64,000 nt of DNA from the NCBI GenBank assembly GCA_045807745.1, contig JBJMGT010000015.1, positions 1 through 64,000 on the forward strand, read 5' to 3'. Source of the stretch: QHXQ01 sp045807745 (lineage in GTDB: Bacteria; Acidobacteriota; Blastocatellia; Pyrinomonadales; Pyrinomonadaceae). The notes beneath the pieces were generated by a model, which saw only the letters and a list, made by a program, of their open reading frames with translations, searched no databases and was not told the DNA's origin. Shown one piece after another: positions 35,232 to 43,058 of this stretch (within the stretch, counting starts at the first letter, position 1; the number at the start of each line of letters is the position of its first letter). The position numbers were made by a program, and so were the translations under genes.

Positions 35232-37496
35232 ATGAGACTTGGTCTGTTTCGTATCGCTGTCGCACTGTTTCTATCTGTCACTGTCATGGCGCAGGCTGCG
35301 CCGCCTGACGAACATCCGTTGCTCGGGTTTGATCGCGCCGGCGCGGCCCGCGAGCGCGCACTCGAAACACGGTTTGATGCTGCGCTCAACCGCGAAGACT
35401 TGCGTGCGTGGATGAAGCGTCTGAGCGCGCGCCCGCATCACCTCGGCTCGCCCTACGGTAAAGACAACGCCGAATTCCTCGCCGCGCAGTTTCGCGCGTG
35501 GGGCTTCGACACGCAGATCGAAGAGTTCAGTGTGCTCTTTCCCACGCCGAAGACGCGCGTGTTGGAAATGACCGCGCCTGAAAAATTCACCGCGCGTTTG
35601 AGCGAACCGCCGCTCCCGGAAGATGCCACGTCGAATCAGACCGCCGAGCAGTTGCCGGTCTACAACGCCTATTCGATTGACGGCGACGTGACCGCGCCGC
35701 TCGTCTACGTCAACTACGGCGTGCCGCGCGACTATGAAGAGTTGGCGCAACGCGGCATCGATGTGAAAGGCAAGATCGTTATTGCGCGTTACGGCGGCTC
35801 TTGGCGCGGCATCAAGCCGAAGGTCGCGGCCGAGCATGGCGCGGTCGGCTGCATCATTTATTCCGATCCGCGCAACGACGGTTACTATCAGGGCGACGTT
35901 TATCCGAAGGGCGCTTGGCGCAACGAGACCGGCGCGCAACGCGGCTCGGTTGCAGATATGCCGACCTTCCCCGGCGACCCGCTCACGCCCGGCGTCGGCG
36001 CAACGGCCGATGCCAAACGGCTCGACATCAAGAACGCGCCGACCTTGACGAAGATTCCCGTGCTGCCGATCTCATACAGCGACGCGCTGCCGCTCCTGCG
36101 CGCCATGGGCGGCCCCGTCGCGCCGGACGGTTGGCGCGGTGCATTGGCGACGACCTATCACTTGGGGCCGGGCCCCGCCACCGTCCATCTGAAACTTGAG
36201 TTCGACTGGCAGCGCGTGCCGGCCCGCGACGTGATCGCGCGGCTGCGCGGCGCGGAGCGACCGGACGAGTGGGTCATACGCGGCAACCATCACGACGCTT
36301 GGGTCAACGGCGCGGATGATCCCATCAGCGGGCTGGTTGCAACGATGGCGGAGGCAAAGTCGATTGGCGAGTTGGCGAAGACGGGCTGGCGGCCGAAACG
36401 CACCATCATCTATTGCGCGTGGGATGGGGAAGAGCCGGGACTGCTCGGCTCGACTGAGTGGGTCGAGACACACGCTGATCTGCTCAGTAAGAACGCTGTG
36501 CTCTACGTCAACTCGGATACGAACGAGCGCGGCTTCCTTAGTCTGGCCGGCTCGCACACCATCGAAAAGTTCATCAACGAGGTGGCGCGCGATGTACCTG
36601 ATCCGGAAAAGAAAATCTCCGTCTTGGAGCGCGCCCGCGCCGCACAGATCATTAACGGCAATTCGGATGAGCGTCGCGAAGCGCGCGAGCGCGCCGACCT
36701 GCGGATCGATCCGCTCGGCTCAGGCTCGGATTTCACACCCTTTCTGCAACACGTCGGCGTCGCCACGCTCAGTCTCGGCTACGGCGGCGAGGGCGAGACC
36801 GGCGGCGTCTATCATTCGATCTTCGACTCGTTCGATCACTACACGCGCTTCGGCGATCCGAATTTCGACTACGGCATCGCGCTCGCACAGACCGGCGGGC
36901 ACGCCATCTTGCGCTTCGCCGACGCCGACGTGCTGCCATACGCCTTCGGCAACCTCGCCGACAACGTCGCGCTGTACGTGCGCGAGGTGACGCACCTTGC
37001 CGACGACATGCGCGAAGAGACGCGCGAGAAGAACCGGCGCATTAGCGACAAGACCTTTGCCGCCGTCTTCGATCCGACTGAGACTTACGTCGTGCCGTCG
37101 CCCGAAGCGCCCGTGCCCTATCTGAACTTCGCCCCTTTGCAGAACGCGCTCGCGCGTTTGCAGGAGAGTGCGCGCGCTTATGATGCCGCCATGCGCGCGC
37201 TCGACGCGCAGGGACGCACGCTTGCGCCGGCAGCGCAGGCGGCGCTCGACGATGCGCTGCGCCAGACCGAGCGCGCGATGCTGCGCGAACAGGGTCTGCC
37301 GCGTCGTTCATGGTTCAGACACCAAATTTACGCGCCCGGTTATTACACCGGCTACGGCGTCAAGACGCTGCCGGCCGTGCGCGAAGCTATCGAACAACGC
37401 AACTGGCCCGAAGCGGAACAACAGATCAACCTCGTGGCCGAGACGATCACACAGATCGCCGCCGCGATTGATACTGCGACCACGCGAGCGCGATAA
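35232..37496 (+). CDS. secreted M28-family carboxypeptidase (glutamate carboxypeptidase II-like)
   Basis: 754 residues with signal peptide MRLGLFRIAVALFLSVTVMAQA. Layout matches glutamate carboxypeptidase II/transferrin receptor-like proteins: a protease-associated insert (about 140-260, YVNYGVPRDYEELAQRGIDV), the zinc peptidase core with GNHHDAWVNGADDPISG (about 352-368), catalytic WDGEEPGLLGSTEW and NSDTNERG, the late His in GVYHSIFDSFDHYTRF, and a C-terminal helical dimerisation domain (about 600-750). All expected metal ligands are present. It likely trims C-terminal residues from peptides in the periplasm or outside the cell. It stands alone between a terminator and a foldback repeat. 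Confidence 0.93.
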   Translation: MRLGLFRIAVALFLSVTVMAQAAPPDEHPLLGFDRAGAARERALETRFDAALNREDLRAWMKRLSARPHHLGSPYGKDNAEFLAAQFRAWGFDTQIEEFSVLFPTPKTRVLEMTAPEKFTARLSEPPLPEDATSNQTAEQLPVYNAYSIDGDVTAPLVYVNYGVPRDYEELAQRGIDVKGKIVIARYGGSWRGIKPKVAAEHGAVGCIIYSDPRNDGYYQGDVYPKGAWRNETGAQRGSVADMPTFPGDPLTPGVGATADAKRLDIKNAPTLTKIPVLPISYSDALPLLRAMGGPVAPDGWRGALATTYHLGPGPATVHLKLEFDWQRVPARDVIARLRGAERPDEWVIRGNHHDAWVNGADDPISGLVATMAEAKSIGELAKTGWRPKRTIIYCAWDGEEPGLLGSTEWVETHADLLSKNAVLYVNSDTNERGFLSLAGSHTIEKFINEVARDVPDPEKKISVLERARAAQIINGNSDERREARERADLRIDPLGSGSDFTPFLQHVGVATLSLGYGGEGETGGVYHSIFDSFDHYTRFGDPNFDYGIALAQTGGHAILRFADADVLPYAFGNLADNVALYVREVTHLADDMREETREKNRRISDKTFAAVFDPTETYVVPSPEAPVPYLNFAPLQNALARLQESARAYDAAMRALDAQGRTLAPAAQAALDDALRQTERAMLREQGLPRRSWFRHQIYAPGYYTGYGVKTLPAVREAIEQRNWPEAEQQINLVAETITQIAAAIDTATTRAR

Positions 37497-37501
37497 ATAA
37501 G

Positions 37502-37585
37502 ATTGCGGAGCGGTGGATGTCGGATTGCGGATTGAAGAGACAGTTGTCTTTCTAATCCGCAATCCGACATCCACCGCTCCGCAAT
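37502..37585. repeat. perfect 32-bp foldback between convergent genes
   Basis: Arm 37502-37533 is the exact reverse complement of 37554-37585, with a 20-nt loop. The inner part is built of 7-bp words (TCGGATT, GCGGATT) and shares TCGGATTGCGGATT with the foldback at 15622-15701. It sits between the M28 peptidase and the minus-strand inhibitor gene and may terminate both. Confidence 0.9.
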
Positions 37586-37590
37586 TCTAT

Positions 37591-37992
37591 TTATGTTTCG
37601 ATGATGTGCGTGCGTAAGCCGAGCCAGTTACCGGCGGCACTGCGCCCGATGATGTACACGTCGAGGCTGACACGGCCGATGCGGTAAACGCGCAGGTCGG
37701 TTAGTTGCTCGTTGAGCAGGCGCAAGAGTTGTTGATAGCGGCGTGCGGTCTCAAGGGCGGGCGCGGATTTCCATGCCGGTTCAGCGGCGGCGACGCGAAA
37801 GAGATCATCCACGCTTCGTGTTTCTACCGGCGCGGCTTCGTCGTGGCCGGTCAGGTGACGTATGGTTGCAGGCGTAAGTTCGGTCGCACCGCTCCAGCGC
37901 ACCGGCGTGAACGGGTGATCCGACTCGCTCATGAAGAGTAGCCCGTCGGTTGCACGAATTAACTCCGCCAGTAGTTGATCGTCGCTGAGCAT
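37591..37992 (-). CDS. nuclease A inhibitor-like protein (NuiA family)
   Basis: 133 residues resembling the NuiA family, which inhibits the NucA-type sugar-nonspecific nuclease. Recognisable wording: LLFMSESDHPFTPVRW (about 18-33), VDDLFRVAAAEPAW (about 61-74), and the end VSLDVYIIGRSAAGNWLGL. It has no signal peptide, so it should protect the cytoplasm. The next gene upstream on the same strand (38093-41287) encodes a secreted nuclease of the matching superfamily, which supports the assignment. A hairpin at 38045-38077 lies between them. Confidence 0.75.
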   Translation of the reverse strand: MLSDDQLLAELIRATDGLLFMSESDHPFTPVRWSGATELTPATIRHLTGHDEAAPVETRSVDDLFRVAAAEPAWKSAPALETARRYQQLLRLLNEQLTDLRVYRIGRVSLDVYIIGRSAAGNWLGLRTHIIET

Positions 37993-38044
37993 CTGGTGCG
38001 TTGAAGGTCGAGTCAGTACCGTGTGCGGACTGGCTGAAGAAAGA

Positions 38045-38077
38045 AAGGGCGTAGAGAAAAATTCTCTACGCCCTTTG
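38045..38077. terminator. hairpin between nuclease and inhibitor genes
   Basis: AAAGGGCGTAGAGAA (38045-38059) pairs perfectly with 38063-38077 around AAA. On the minus strand the stem is followed by a T/C-rich stretch, so it can terminate or attenuate transcription from the nuclease gene before the inhibitor gene. Confidence 0.75.
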
Positions 38078-38092
38078 TGTTGCGCTGGCGAT

Positions 38093-41000
38093 TTATTGGA
38101 GCTTGCTGGTTGTCTGCTTCAGCGCCGTGACGGGTGCGTTGCCCGAGTCCACGCGCGACTCGATGACGGCCTGTATGTCGGCCGGCACGTTGGAGAAGAA
38201 ATCGTAGCCGGTCAGCGCTTCGACCTGATCCACGCTGACGATGTACTGCTGCCATGTGTTTGTTCGAATCCCTTGCGTGTTCGGCATGATGATGGCGATG
38301 GTGCGCGTCTGCGTCGTGACGCGCGAGACGTCGTCCGTGCCCTGCGGCAACACGATGATTACCTTCCACGTAAAGGCCGGGACGACGACGTGCCCGTTCG
38401 CGACCGTCTGCGTGACGCCGCCGTTCGAGCCTGTGCCACCTTGCCCGACGCCGCCCGCGATGATGTACAACTCGTTGCCGGCGTTGACGAGTGTGCGGCT
38501 ATAAGATTCCAACACTTCCCACGGCCCCTGATTGTTGTCGGGCGCTTGCGGCATCATGTTGGTCATGAAGAACGTGGCCGAGTTGTCCGCGTTGCTTCTG
38601 AGCCGGTCAGCCGACGGGCAATGATGACCACGATCAAAACCAGAGCCGCTATAGTCCGTGCTCTGCACCTGATACCAACCGGCGGGCAGACTGGGGTCGT
38701 TGCGGAAATCATCCTGCCGCGTGCCTGTGCCGTTCGTCCACGTCGGATCGAGATGCCAACTCACCCAGTTCGGGATGCCGCGATCACGATGATAAGAGAC
38801 CGCGTATTGCGGCTTGTCGAGCAGGTAGTTGAACGGCAGGTTCTCGTCCGTCACCGCGCCCGACGGGTTGCCCATCGTCAGATGCTCGCTCGTCGAGACT
38901 GGAATCGCGGGCGGGGGCGCTTCGACGTTGACGAGAAAACGGAAACTGCCGGCGTGTTGGACGCCCAAGACAAACTGCACGTTGACGGCCGCGTTGACGG
39001 CGAGCGGCGCTGCCAAAGTGATCGAGCCGGCCGAGAGCGTGGAGTGGAGACCGCCGCCTATGCTTTGTGTCGGCGGCTCGTCGAGCGTCAAGCCTTTGAC
39101 TAGCACGCTTGAGCCGTCAGTCAGCATCACGCTCACGTCAGCGGAAGTGAGCGCGCGCAGATCGGCCTGCGTCGGGCCGGAGTTGGGCGAGCCGAGTGTG
39201 GTGATGTCCACGATGCGGAAGCGTAACGTCGTGACGGGCGCGCCCGTCTTGTTGGTGAACTTGCGCCGGATGACGAGCGTGCCACTGGGGCCGTTCGTAA
39301 CGGGCGTGAAGTCGCGTATGCGATTCGGCGCTGCGGTCGAGGCTTGCTGCGGGTCAATGAGCGAGGCTTTCAGTTGCGCGTTGCGCTGGACGGGGCTGTT
39401 CCGGTTTTCTGGTGAGGGCGCACCGAGGACGGCTTGCAGCCCGTCGTAGTTGCCGCCGTCCGTGGCGACGAAGATGAAGTCGGCGGCGTTGTCGCCCGTC
39501 ACCTGCGGCACGCCGGAGACGAGCTTGCGCGCGAAGCTGTATTCGCCGTCGGTCGAGACGCCGGCCGTCGGCGCGAGACCCGCGCCCGCGCGGAACGTGT
39601 TATTCGCCACACCGCTAAAGCCGACGGCATCCAGTTCTGTGCCGGTCGTGAAGCTCGCGGAGTTATTGAACAGCGCGACGCCCGCGCCGTCAGGAATGTC
39701 TGCGCTCAAGCTGCCATCGGATGCGGCAGCCGCCGCAAGACCGTAGCCTGCGCCGGTGACGAGCAGGTGGCCGCGCGCGGGGATGAGCGAGCCGATGGGC
39801 GCGGTGTATTTGGCCGTCGCGCCGTTGTCGGACGTGACAATCGCCCACCCGCTGGCGTCCACGGTCGCATCGGTCTGGTTGTACAACTCGACGAACTCGT
39901 TAGTCGCGCCCGTCAGCGCGCCCGCGCCATCGGGGTCTGAACCGTGGAAGCGGAATTCGCTGATGATGACCTTCGGCGTCGCGGTGAAGTCGGCCGTCTG
40001 ATTACCACTTAGATTGTTGAGCACACGGTTCGCCGGTGCAATGTCAAAGCCCGCGACCGTCGCGGTGATGGTGTAGTTGCCGCCCGCGGAGACGTTCGAG
40101 AAAGAGTAATTGCCAGCCGCATCGGTCGTCGTCTGTTGCGGCGTGGCGTCGCCCGTGAGCGTGATGTTGACGCCGCTGACGCTGAAGCCGCCCAATTGCT
40201 GCACGTGCCCGCTGACGGTGTAAGAGGCGAGGGTTGTCTGGTTGCCGTTGGCGAACGCAGAGGTTAGATAGTCCGTGCTCGCACCTGTGCCGTTGTACTC
40301 GAAGACGGCGAAGTGGTATGTCGTGCTCGGCGCGAGATTCGTGACGGTGACATTGTTGCCCGAACCTGTGAAGACGACGAAGTTGCCCGCACCGATCTGT
40401 GAGCCGTTGCCGAACGCCGCGTTGGCCGTATAAGTTGTAGCATCAGACGGGACGGCATCGACGGCTGCGCCGGCTTTGGCGAGCACGATGCGCGCCGTGC
40501 CGTTGCCGTTCGTCCAGTTGACCGTGAGCGCGGTTGCGCCGACGTTTGTGAAGTTGACGTTCGAAGCCGGCACGGTCGGCTCGCCCATCGGCGGCGGCGT
40601 GCGCAGCGAGTTGATGTAGGCCGTGTTGTGTGCATTGTTGCCCGCGCCAAAGGTCAGCCCCGTCGCGCCGCCGGTTGCGTCCGTGCCGTTGAAGTCGGCG
40701 AGCATTTCCGTCGTGTTGTTCGCGTAGACGAATATGTTCGTGCCCGACGTGCCGGTGGCGCGCAGCTTGGCCCCGGTTGTGGTGTTGGTGAATTGCGTGC
40801 CGGCCGTGCCGCCCGCGAGCGTATGTATGTTGCCAGTCACACCCGTGTCGCCGCTGCCCGCGGCCTTGATCATCACCATCTCGGTCGTGGCGATGTCGAA
40901 CGTGCCCGTGCCGACAGCGGCGAAGTAGGTCGTATTCTTTAATCCGAGATCAAGATTGTAGTCGCCGCTGCCCACCGTCGTATCGGCCGCAGAGGTGTCG

Positions 41001-41287
41001 TTGCGCAGCACGATGAGCGTACCGGCAGGGACGCTGGCCCATAATGTGTCGGTTGAAAATTGATACTTGCCGCCGCCGTCGTTGGCCATGCTGCTGGAGA
41101 AGTCCTTGAGGATCATCCCGCGCATGTCCAACCCGTCTTGAATGACGAGCAGTTCGACCACGTCGCCAACGCCCGATGCACCGCCGGAATTAAAATACTT
41201 GTTAACGACTACGCTTTGCGCCGCAGCCGACGCGCCCAGCAGCAAGGTGCAGATGATCGCTGCGAAAAAGAATCTAACTCGTTTCAT
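38093..41287 (-). CDS. secreted multi-domain DNA/RNA non-specific endonuclease
   Basis: 1064 residues with signal peptide MKRVRFFFAAIICTLLLGAS. The start at 41287 has GAGGAG 4-5 bases upstream; the frame is open for 39 codons more. N-terminal half: a beta domain (about 25-200), an Fn3-like domain (ALTVNWTNGNGTARI, APSTTYHFAVFEYNG), a carboxypeptidase-regulatory-like domain (TTTDAAGNYSFSNVSAGG) and a lamin-tail-like domain (NEFVELYNQTDATVDASGW). The C-terminal 250 residues are a His-Me-finger nuclease with active-site DRGHH (885-889) and metal-binding Asn in TNMMPQAPDNNQGPW. It is exported and cleaves DNA and RNA without sequence preference (family knowledge). A NuiA-like inhibitor gene lies downstream. 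Confidence 0.9.
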   Translation of the reverse strand: MKRVRFFFAAIICTLLLGASAAAQSVVVNKYFNSGGASGVGDVVELLVIQDGLDMRGMILKDFSSSMANDGGGKYQFSTDTLWASVPAGTLIVLRNDTSAADTTVGSGDYNLDLGLKNTTYFAAVGTGTFDIATTEMVMIKAAGSGDTGVTGNIHTLAGGTAGTQFTNTTTGAKLRATGTSGTNIFVYANNTTEMLADFNGTDATGGATGLTFGAGNNAHNTAYINSLRTPPPMGEPTVPASNVNFTNVGATALTVNWTNGNGTARIVLAKAGAAVDAVPSDATTYTANAAFGNGSQIGAGNFVVFTGSGNNVTVTNLAPSTTYHFAVFEYNGTGASTDYLTSAFANGNQTTLASYTVSGHVQQLGGFSVSGVNITLTGDATPQQTTTDAAGNYSFSNVSAGGNYTITATVAGFDIAPANRVLNNLSGNQTADFTATPKVIISEFRFHGSDPDGAGALTGATNEFVELYNQTDATVDASGWAIVTSDNGATAKYTAPIGSLIPARGHLLVTGAGYGLAAAAASDGSLSADIPDGAGVALFNNSASFTTGTELDAVGFSGVANNTFRAGAGLAPTAGVSTDGEYSFARKLVSGVPQVTGDNAADFIFVATDGGNYDGLQAVLGAPSPENRNSPVQRNAQLKASLIDPQQASTAAPNRIRDFTPVTNGPSGTLVIRRKFTNKTGAPVTTLRFRIVDITTLGSPNSGPTQADLRALTSADVSVMLTDGSSVLVKGLTLDEPPTQSIGGGLHSTLSAGSITLAAPLAVNAAVNVQFVLGVQHAGSFRFLVNVEAPPPAIPVSTSEHLTMGNPSGAVTDENLPFNYLLDKPQYAVSYHRDRGIPNWVSWHLDPTWTNGTGTRQDDFRNDPSLPAGWYQVQSTDYSGSGFDRGHHCPSADRLRSNADNSATFFMTNMMPQAPDNNQGPWEVLESYSRTLVNAGNELYIIAGGVGQGGTGSNGGVTQTVANGHVVVPAFTWKVIIVLPQGTDDVSRVTTQTRTIAIIMPNTQGIRTNTWQQYIVSVDQVEALTGYDFFSNVPADIQAVIESRVDSGNAPVTALKQTTSKLQ

Positions 41288-41716
41288 TACGCTCCTCAGA
41301 TAGACACACGACAGACGTTGACGCAGATCGCTGTGCGCAGTAGTGGCGCACAACAATCCCGGCGCGCGCCGGACAGACCGGCACGTTGTTGAGCACATGC
41401 TCAATTATTCAGTTCGCTGTGAGAAAAGTTGATTGTGCCGTGGTGAGACCTATCGGAGAGGGTGCGGCCCTTCCTAAAACCCAATCACATGTTCGCACTT
41501 ATACCCGAAAATGATTGAAATTCCAAATAGTTACGGGGACTTGACACGAACGAGCATTAGAGGCGGCGGAGACAGAAGCAGTTGCCCATGTCGCATAAAA
41601 CAGGGCTGTTATTCGGGCGTGCAGTCGCATTTTTTCTTGGCCCGCACGTGCAGACGCGGGTAGAATCCGTTCGCCTCTGATTTCGACAACGCGCAGCGCA
41701 CTGACCGGGGACGTTT
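41288..41716. other. intergenic region between divergent nuclease and umuD genes
   Basis: About 430 bases without a gene. It holds a 16-bp palindrome (41389-41404) and TTGACA at 41541-41546, though without a good -10 at the right distance. I could not identify a known LexA box. Confidence 0.4.
41389..41404. promoter_or_regulatory. 16-bp palindrome, possible operator
   Basis: TTGAGCA-CA-TGCTCAA is a perfect dyad about 100 bp upstream of the nuclease start codon and about 310 bp upstream of umuD, in the divergent gap. The size suits a dimeric repressor site; the regulator is unknown. Confidence 0.35.
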
Positions 41717-42148
41717 ATGCAGACGACTGTGACGAACATTTACTGGCCCGATCGCGCCACGCGGCTCGCGCGCCCGCTCTTCATGGTCTCCGTCAGCGCC
41801 GGTCTGCCTTCGCCCGCAGAGGATTACATCGAAGGCCGGCTCGATCTGAATCGCCACCTAATCAAACACCCTGCGGCCACATTTTTCGTCCGCGTCGCCG
41901 GCGACTCGATGATCGACGCCGGCATACATCCCGGCGACATACTCGTCGTCGACCGCGCGCTCGAAGCACAGGATAAGAGCGTCGTGATCGCCGTCCTTGA
42001 TGGCGAGTTGACCGTCAAGCGCATCAGCCGCCGCGACGGTAAAATCTTCCTCGTGCCCGACAATCGCGCCTACGCACCGTTGGAGATTCGCCCCGACATG
42101 GAGTTTGAAGTCTGGGGCGTCGTCACCAGCGTGATCCATCATCTCTAA
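41717..42148 (+). CDS. umuD: UmuD-like S24 self-cleaving protein
   Basis: 143 residues, typical UmuD length. It has no LexA-type DNA-binding domain. The cleavage region reads SAGLPSP, the downstream wording DYIEGRLDLNRHLIKHPAATFFVRV follows UmuD closely; the catalytic Ser is in GDSMIDAG and the Lys in DGELTVKRI. UmuD, after RecA-stimulated self-cleavage, joins UmuC as translesion polymerase V. No umuC is in the window; the next gene is a HAD hydrolase 17 bp downstream. It could serve a remote polymerase or another regulated target. Confidence 0.88.
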   Translation: MQTTVTNIYWPDRATRLARPLFMVSVSAGLPSPAEDYIEGRLDLNRHLIKHPAATFFVRVAGDSMIDAGIHPGDILVVDRALEAQDKSVVIAVLDGELTVKRISRRDGKIFLVPDNRAYAPLEIRPDMEFEVWGVVTSVIHHL

Positions 42149-42165
42149 AGCTGGCGCAAATTCCG

Positions 42166-42909
42166 ATGACAGACGTTGAGCAGAGCGACGGGCAGGCGAC
42201 GCTTCATCCTGCCTTGCGGGGCGTGCGGGCCGTCCTCTTTGATATGGGCGGCACACTCGTCCAGCCCGATTGGCCGCGACTGGCGCACGTGGCGACGGCT
42301 GAGGCGGGCCGCACCTTCAACCCGGCGGAGCTTGAGCGCGCGATGAAAGAGGTACTGTGTGCGGTCGATCTCGATCTGCAAAGGGGCCGCCCACTCGCCG
42401 CCGACACACGCGAGCGTCATTGGGTCTTCCGGCGCATGTACGGTGCGCTGGGGCTTGACGCGGCCGCTTGCGCACGCCTCAGCCCGCTGCTCGATGCGGC
42501 GCACGACGAGCGCCATCTCTGGTCGCTGCTTGATCCAGACGCGCCGCGCGTGCTCGCCACACTCCGGCAACACGGCTTGCGCCTCGCCGTCATCTCAAAC
42601 ACGGAGGACGGTCGGCTGGCCGACCTGCTCGACTTAGTCGAGTTGACCGCGCACCTCGATCTGCAACTCGACTCATACGTGGTCGGCATGCGCAAACCCG
42701 ACGCGGCCATCTTTCAACTGGCGCTTACACAACTCGGCGTCGCACCCCACGAGGCCGCTTTCGTCGGCGACTCATACGGGCACGACGCGCTCGCGGCGCA
42801 AGCCGTGGGCTTGCGTGCACTCCTGCTCGACCCGCTCGATCTCTACACGGACTGCGCGTGCCCGCGCATCCGCCGGCTCACCGATTTGCTTGCGCCTGCT
42901 GTTGTGTAA
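42166..42909 (+). CDS. HAD-superfamily hydrolase
   Basis: 247 residues. HAD motifs: AVLFDMGGTLVQP (about 21-33; the second Asp is replaced by Gly, as in several HAD groups), LAVISNTEDG (motif II), VVGMRKPDAAIF (motif III Lys) and AFVGDSYGHDALAA (motif IV). The cap is helical between motifs I and II. A small-molecule phosphatase is likely, with unknown substrate. It follows umuD by 17 bp and may share its transcript. Confidence 0.88.
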   Translation: MTDVEQSDGQATLHPALRGVRAVLFDMGGTLVQPDWPRLAHVATAEAGRTFNPAELERAMKEVLCAVDLDLQRGRPLAADTRERHWVFRRMYGALGLDAAACARLSPLLDAAHDERHLWSLLDPDAPRVLATLRQHGLRLAVISNTEDGRLADLLDLVELTAHLDLQLDSYVVGMRKPDAAIFQLALTQLGVAPHEAAFVGDSYGHDALAAQAVGLRALLLDPLDLYTDCACPRIRRLTDLLAPAVV

Positions 42910-43058
42910 GGCTGGCGGGCAAGTGCTAATATGCCTCCCATCGTTGGTGTAATAGACAGGTCGGCTTCAGGCCCCTTTCAGTCAAGCTCTGCAAAGTTGA
43001 GACGAAACTCGGCGCGCCTGAGCGTGCGGTCGGCGCGGCGAGTGTCTGGTGAACGAGC

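Noticed and set aside
41717..42148. LexA repressor
   Set aside because: No N-terminal DNA-binding domain; length and wording around the cleavage site match UmuD.
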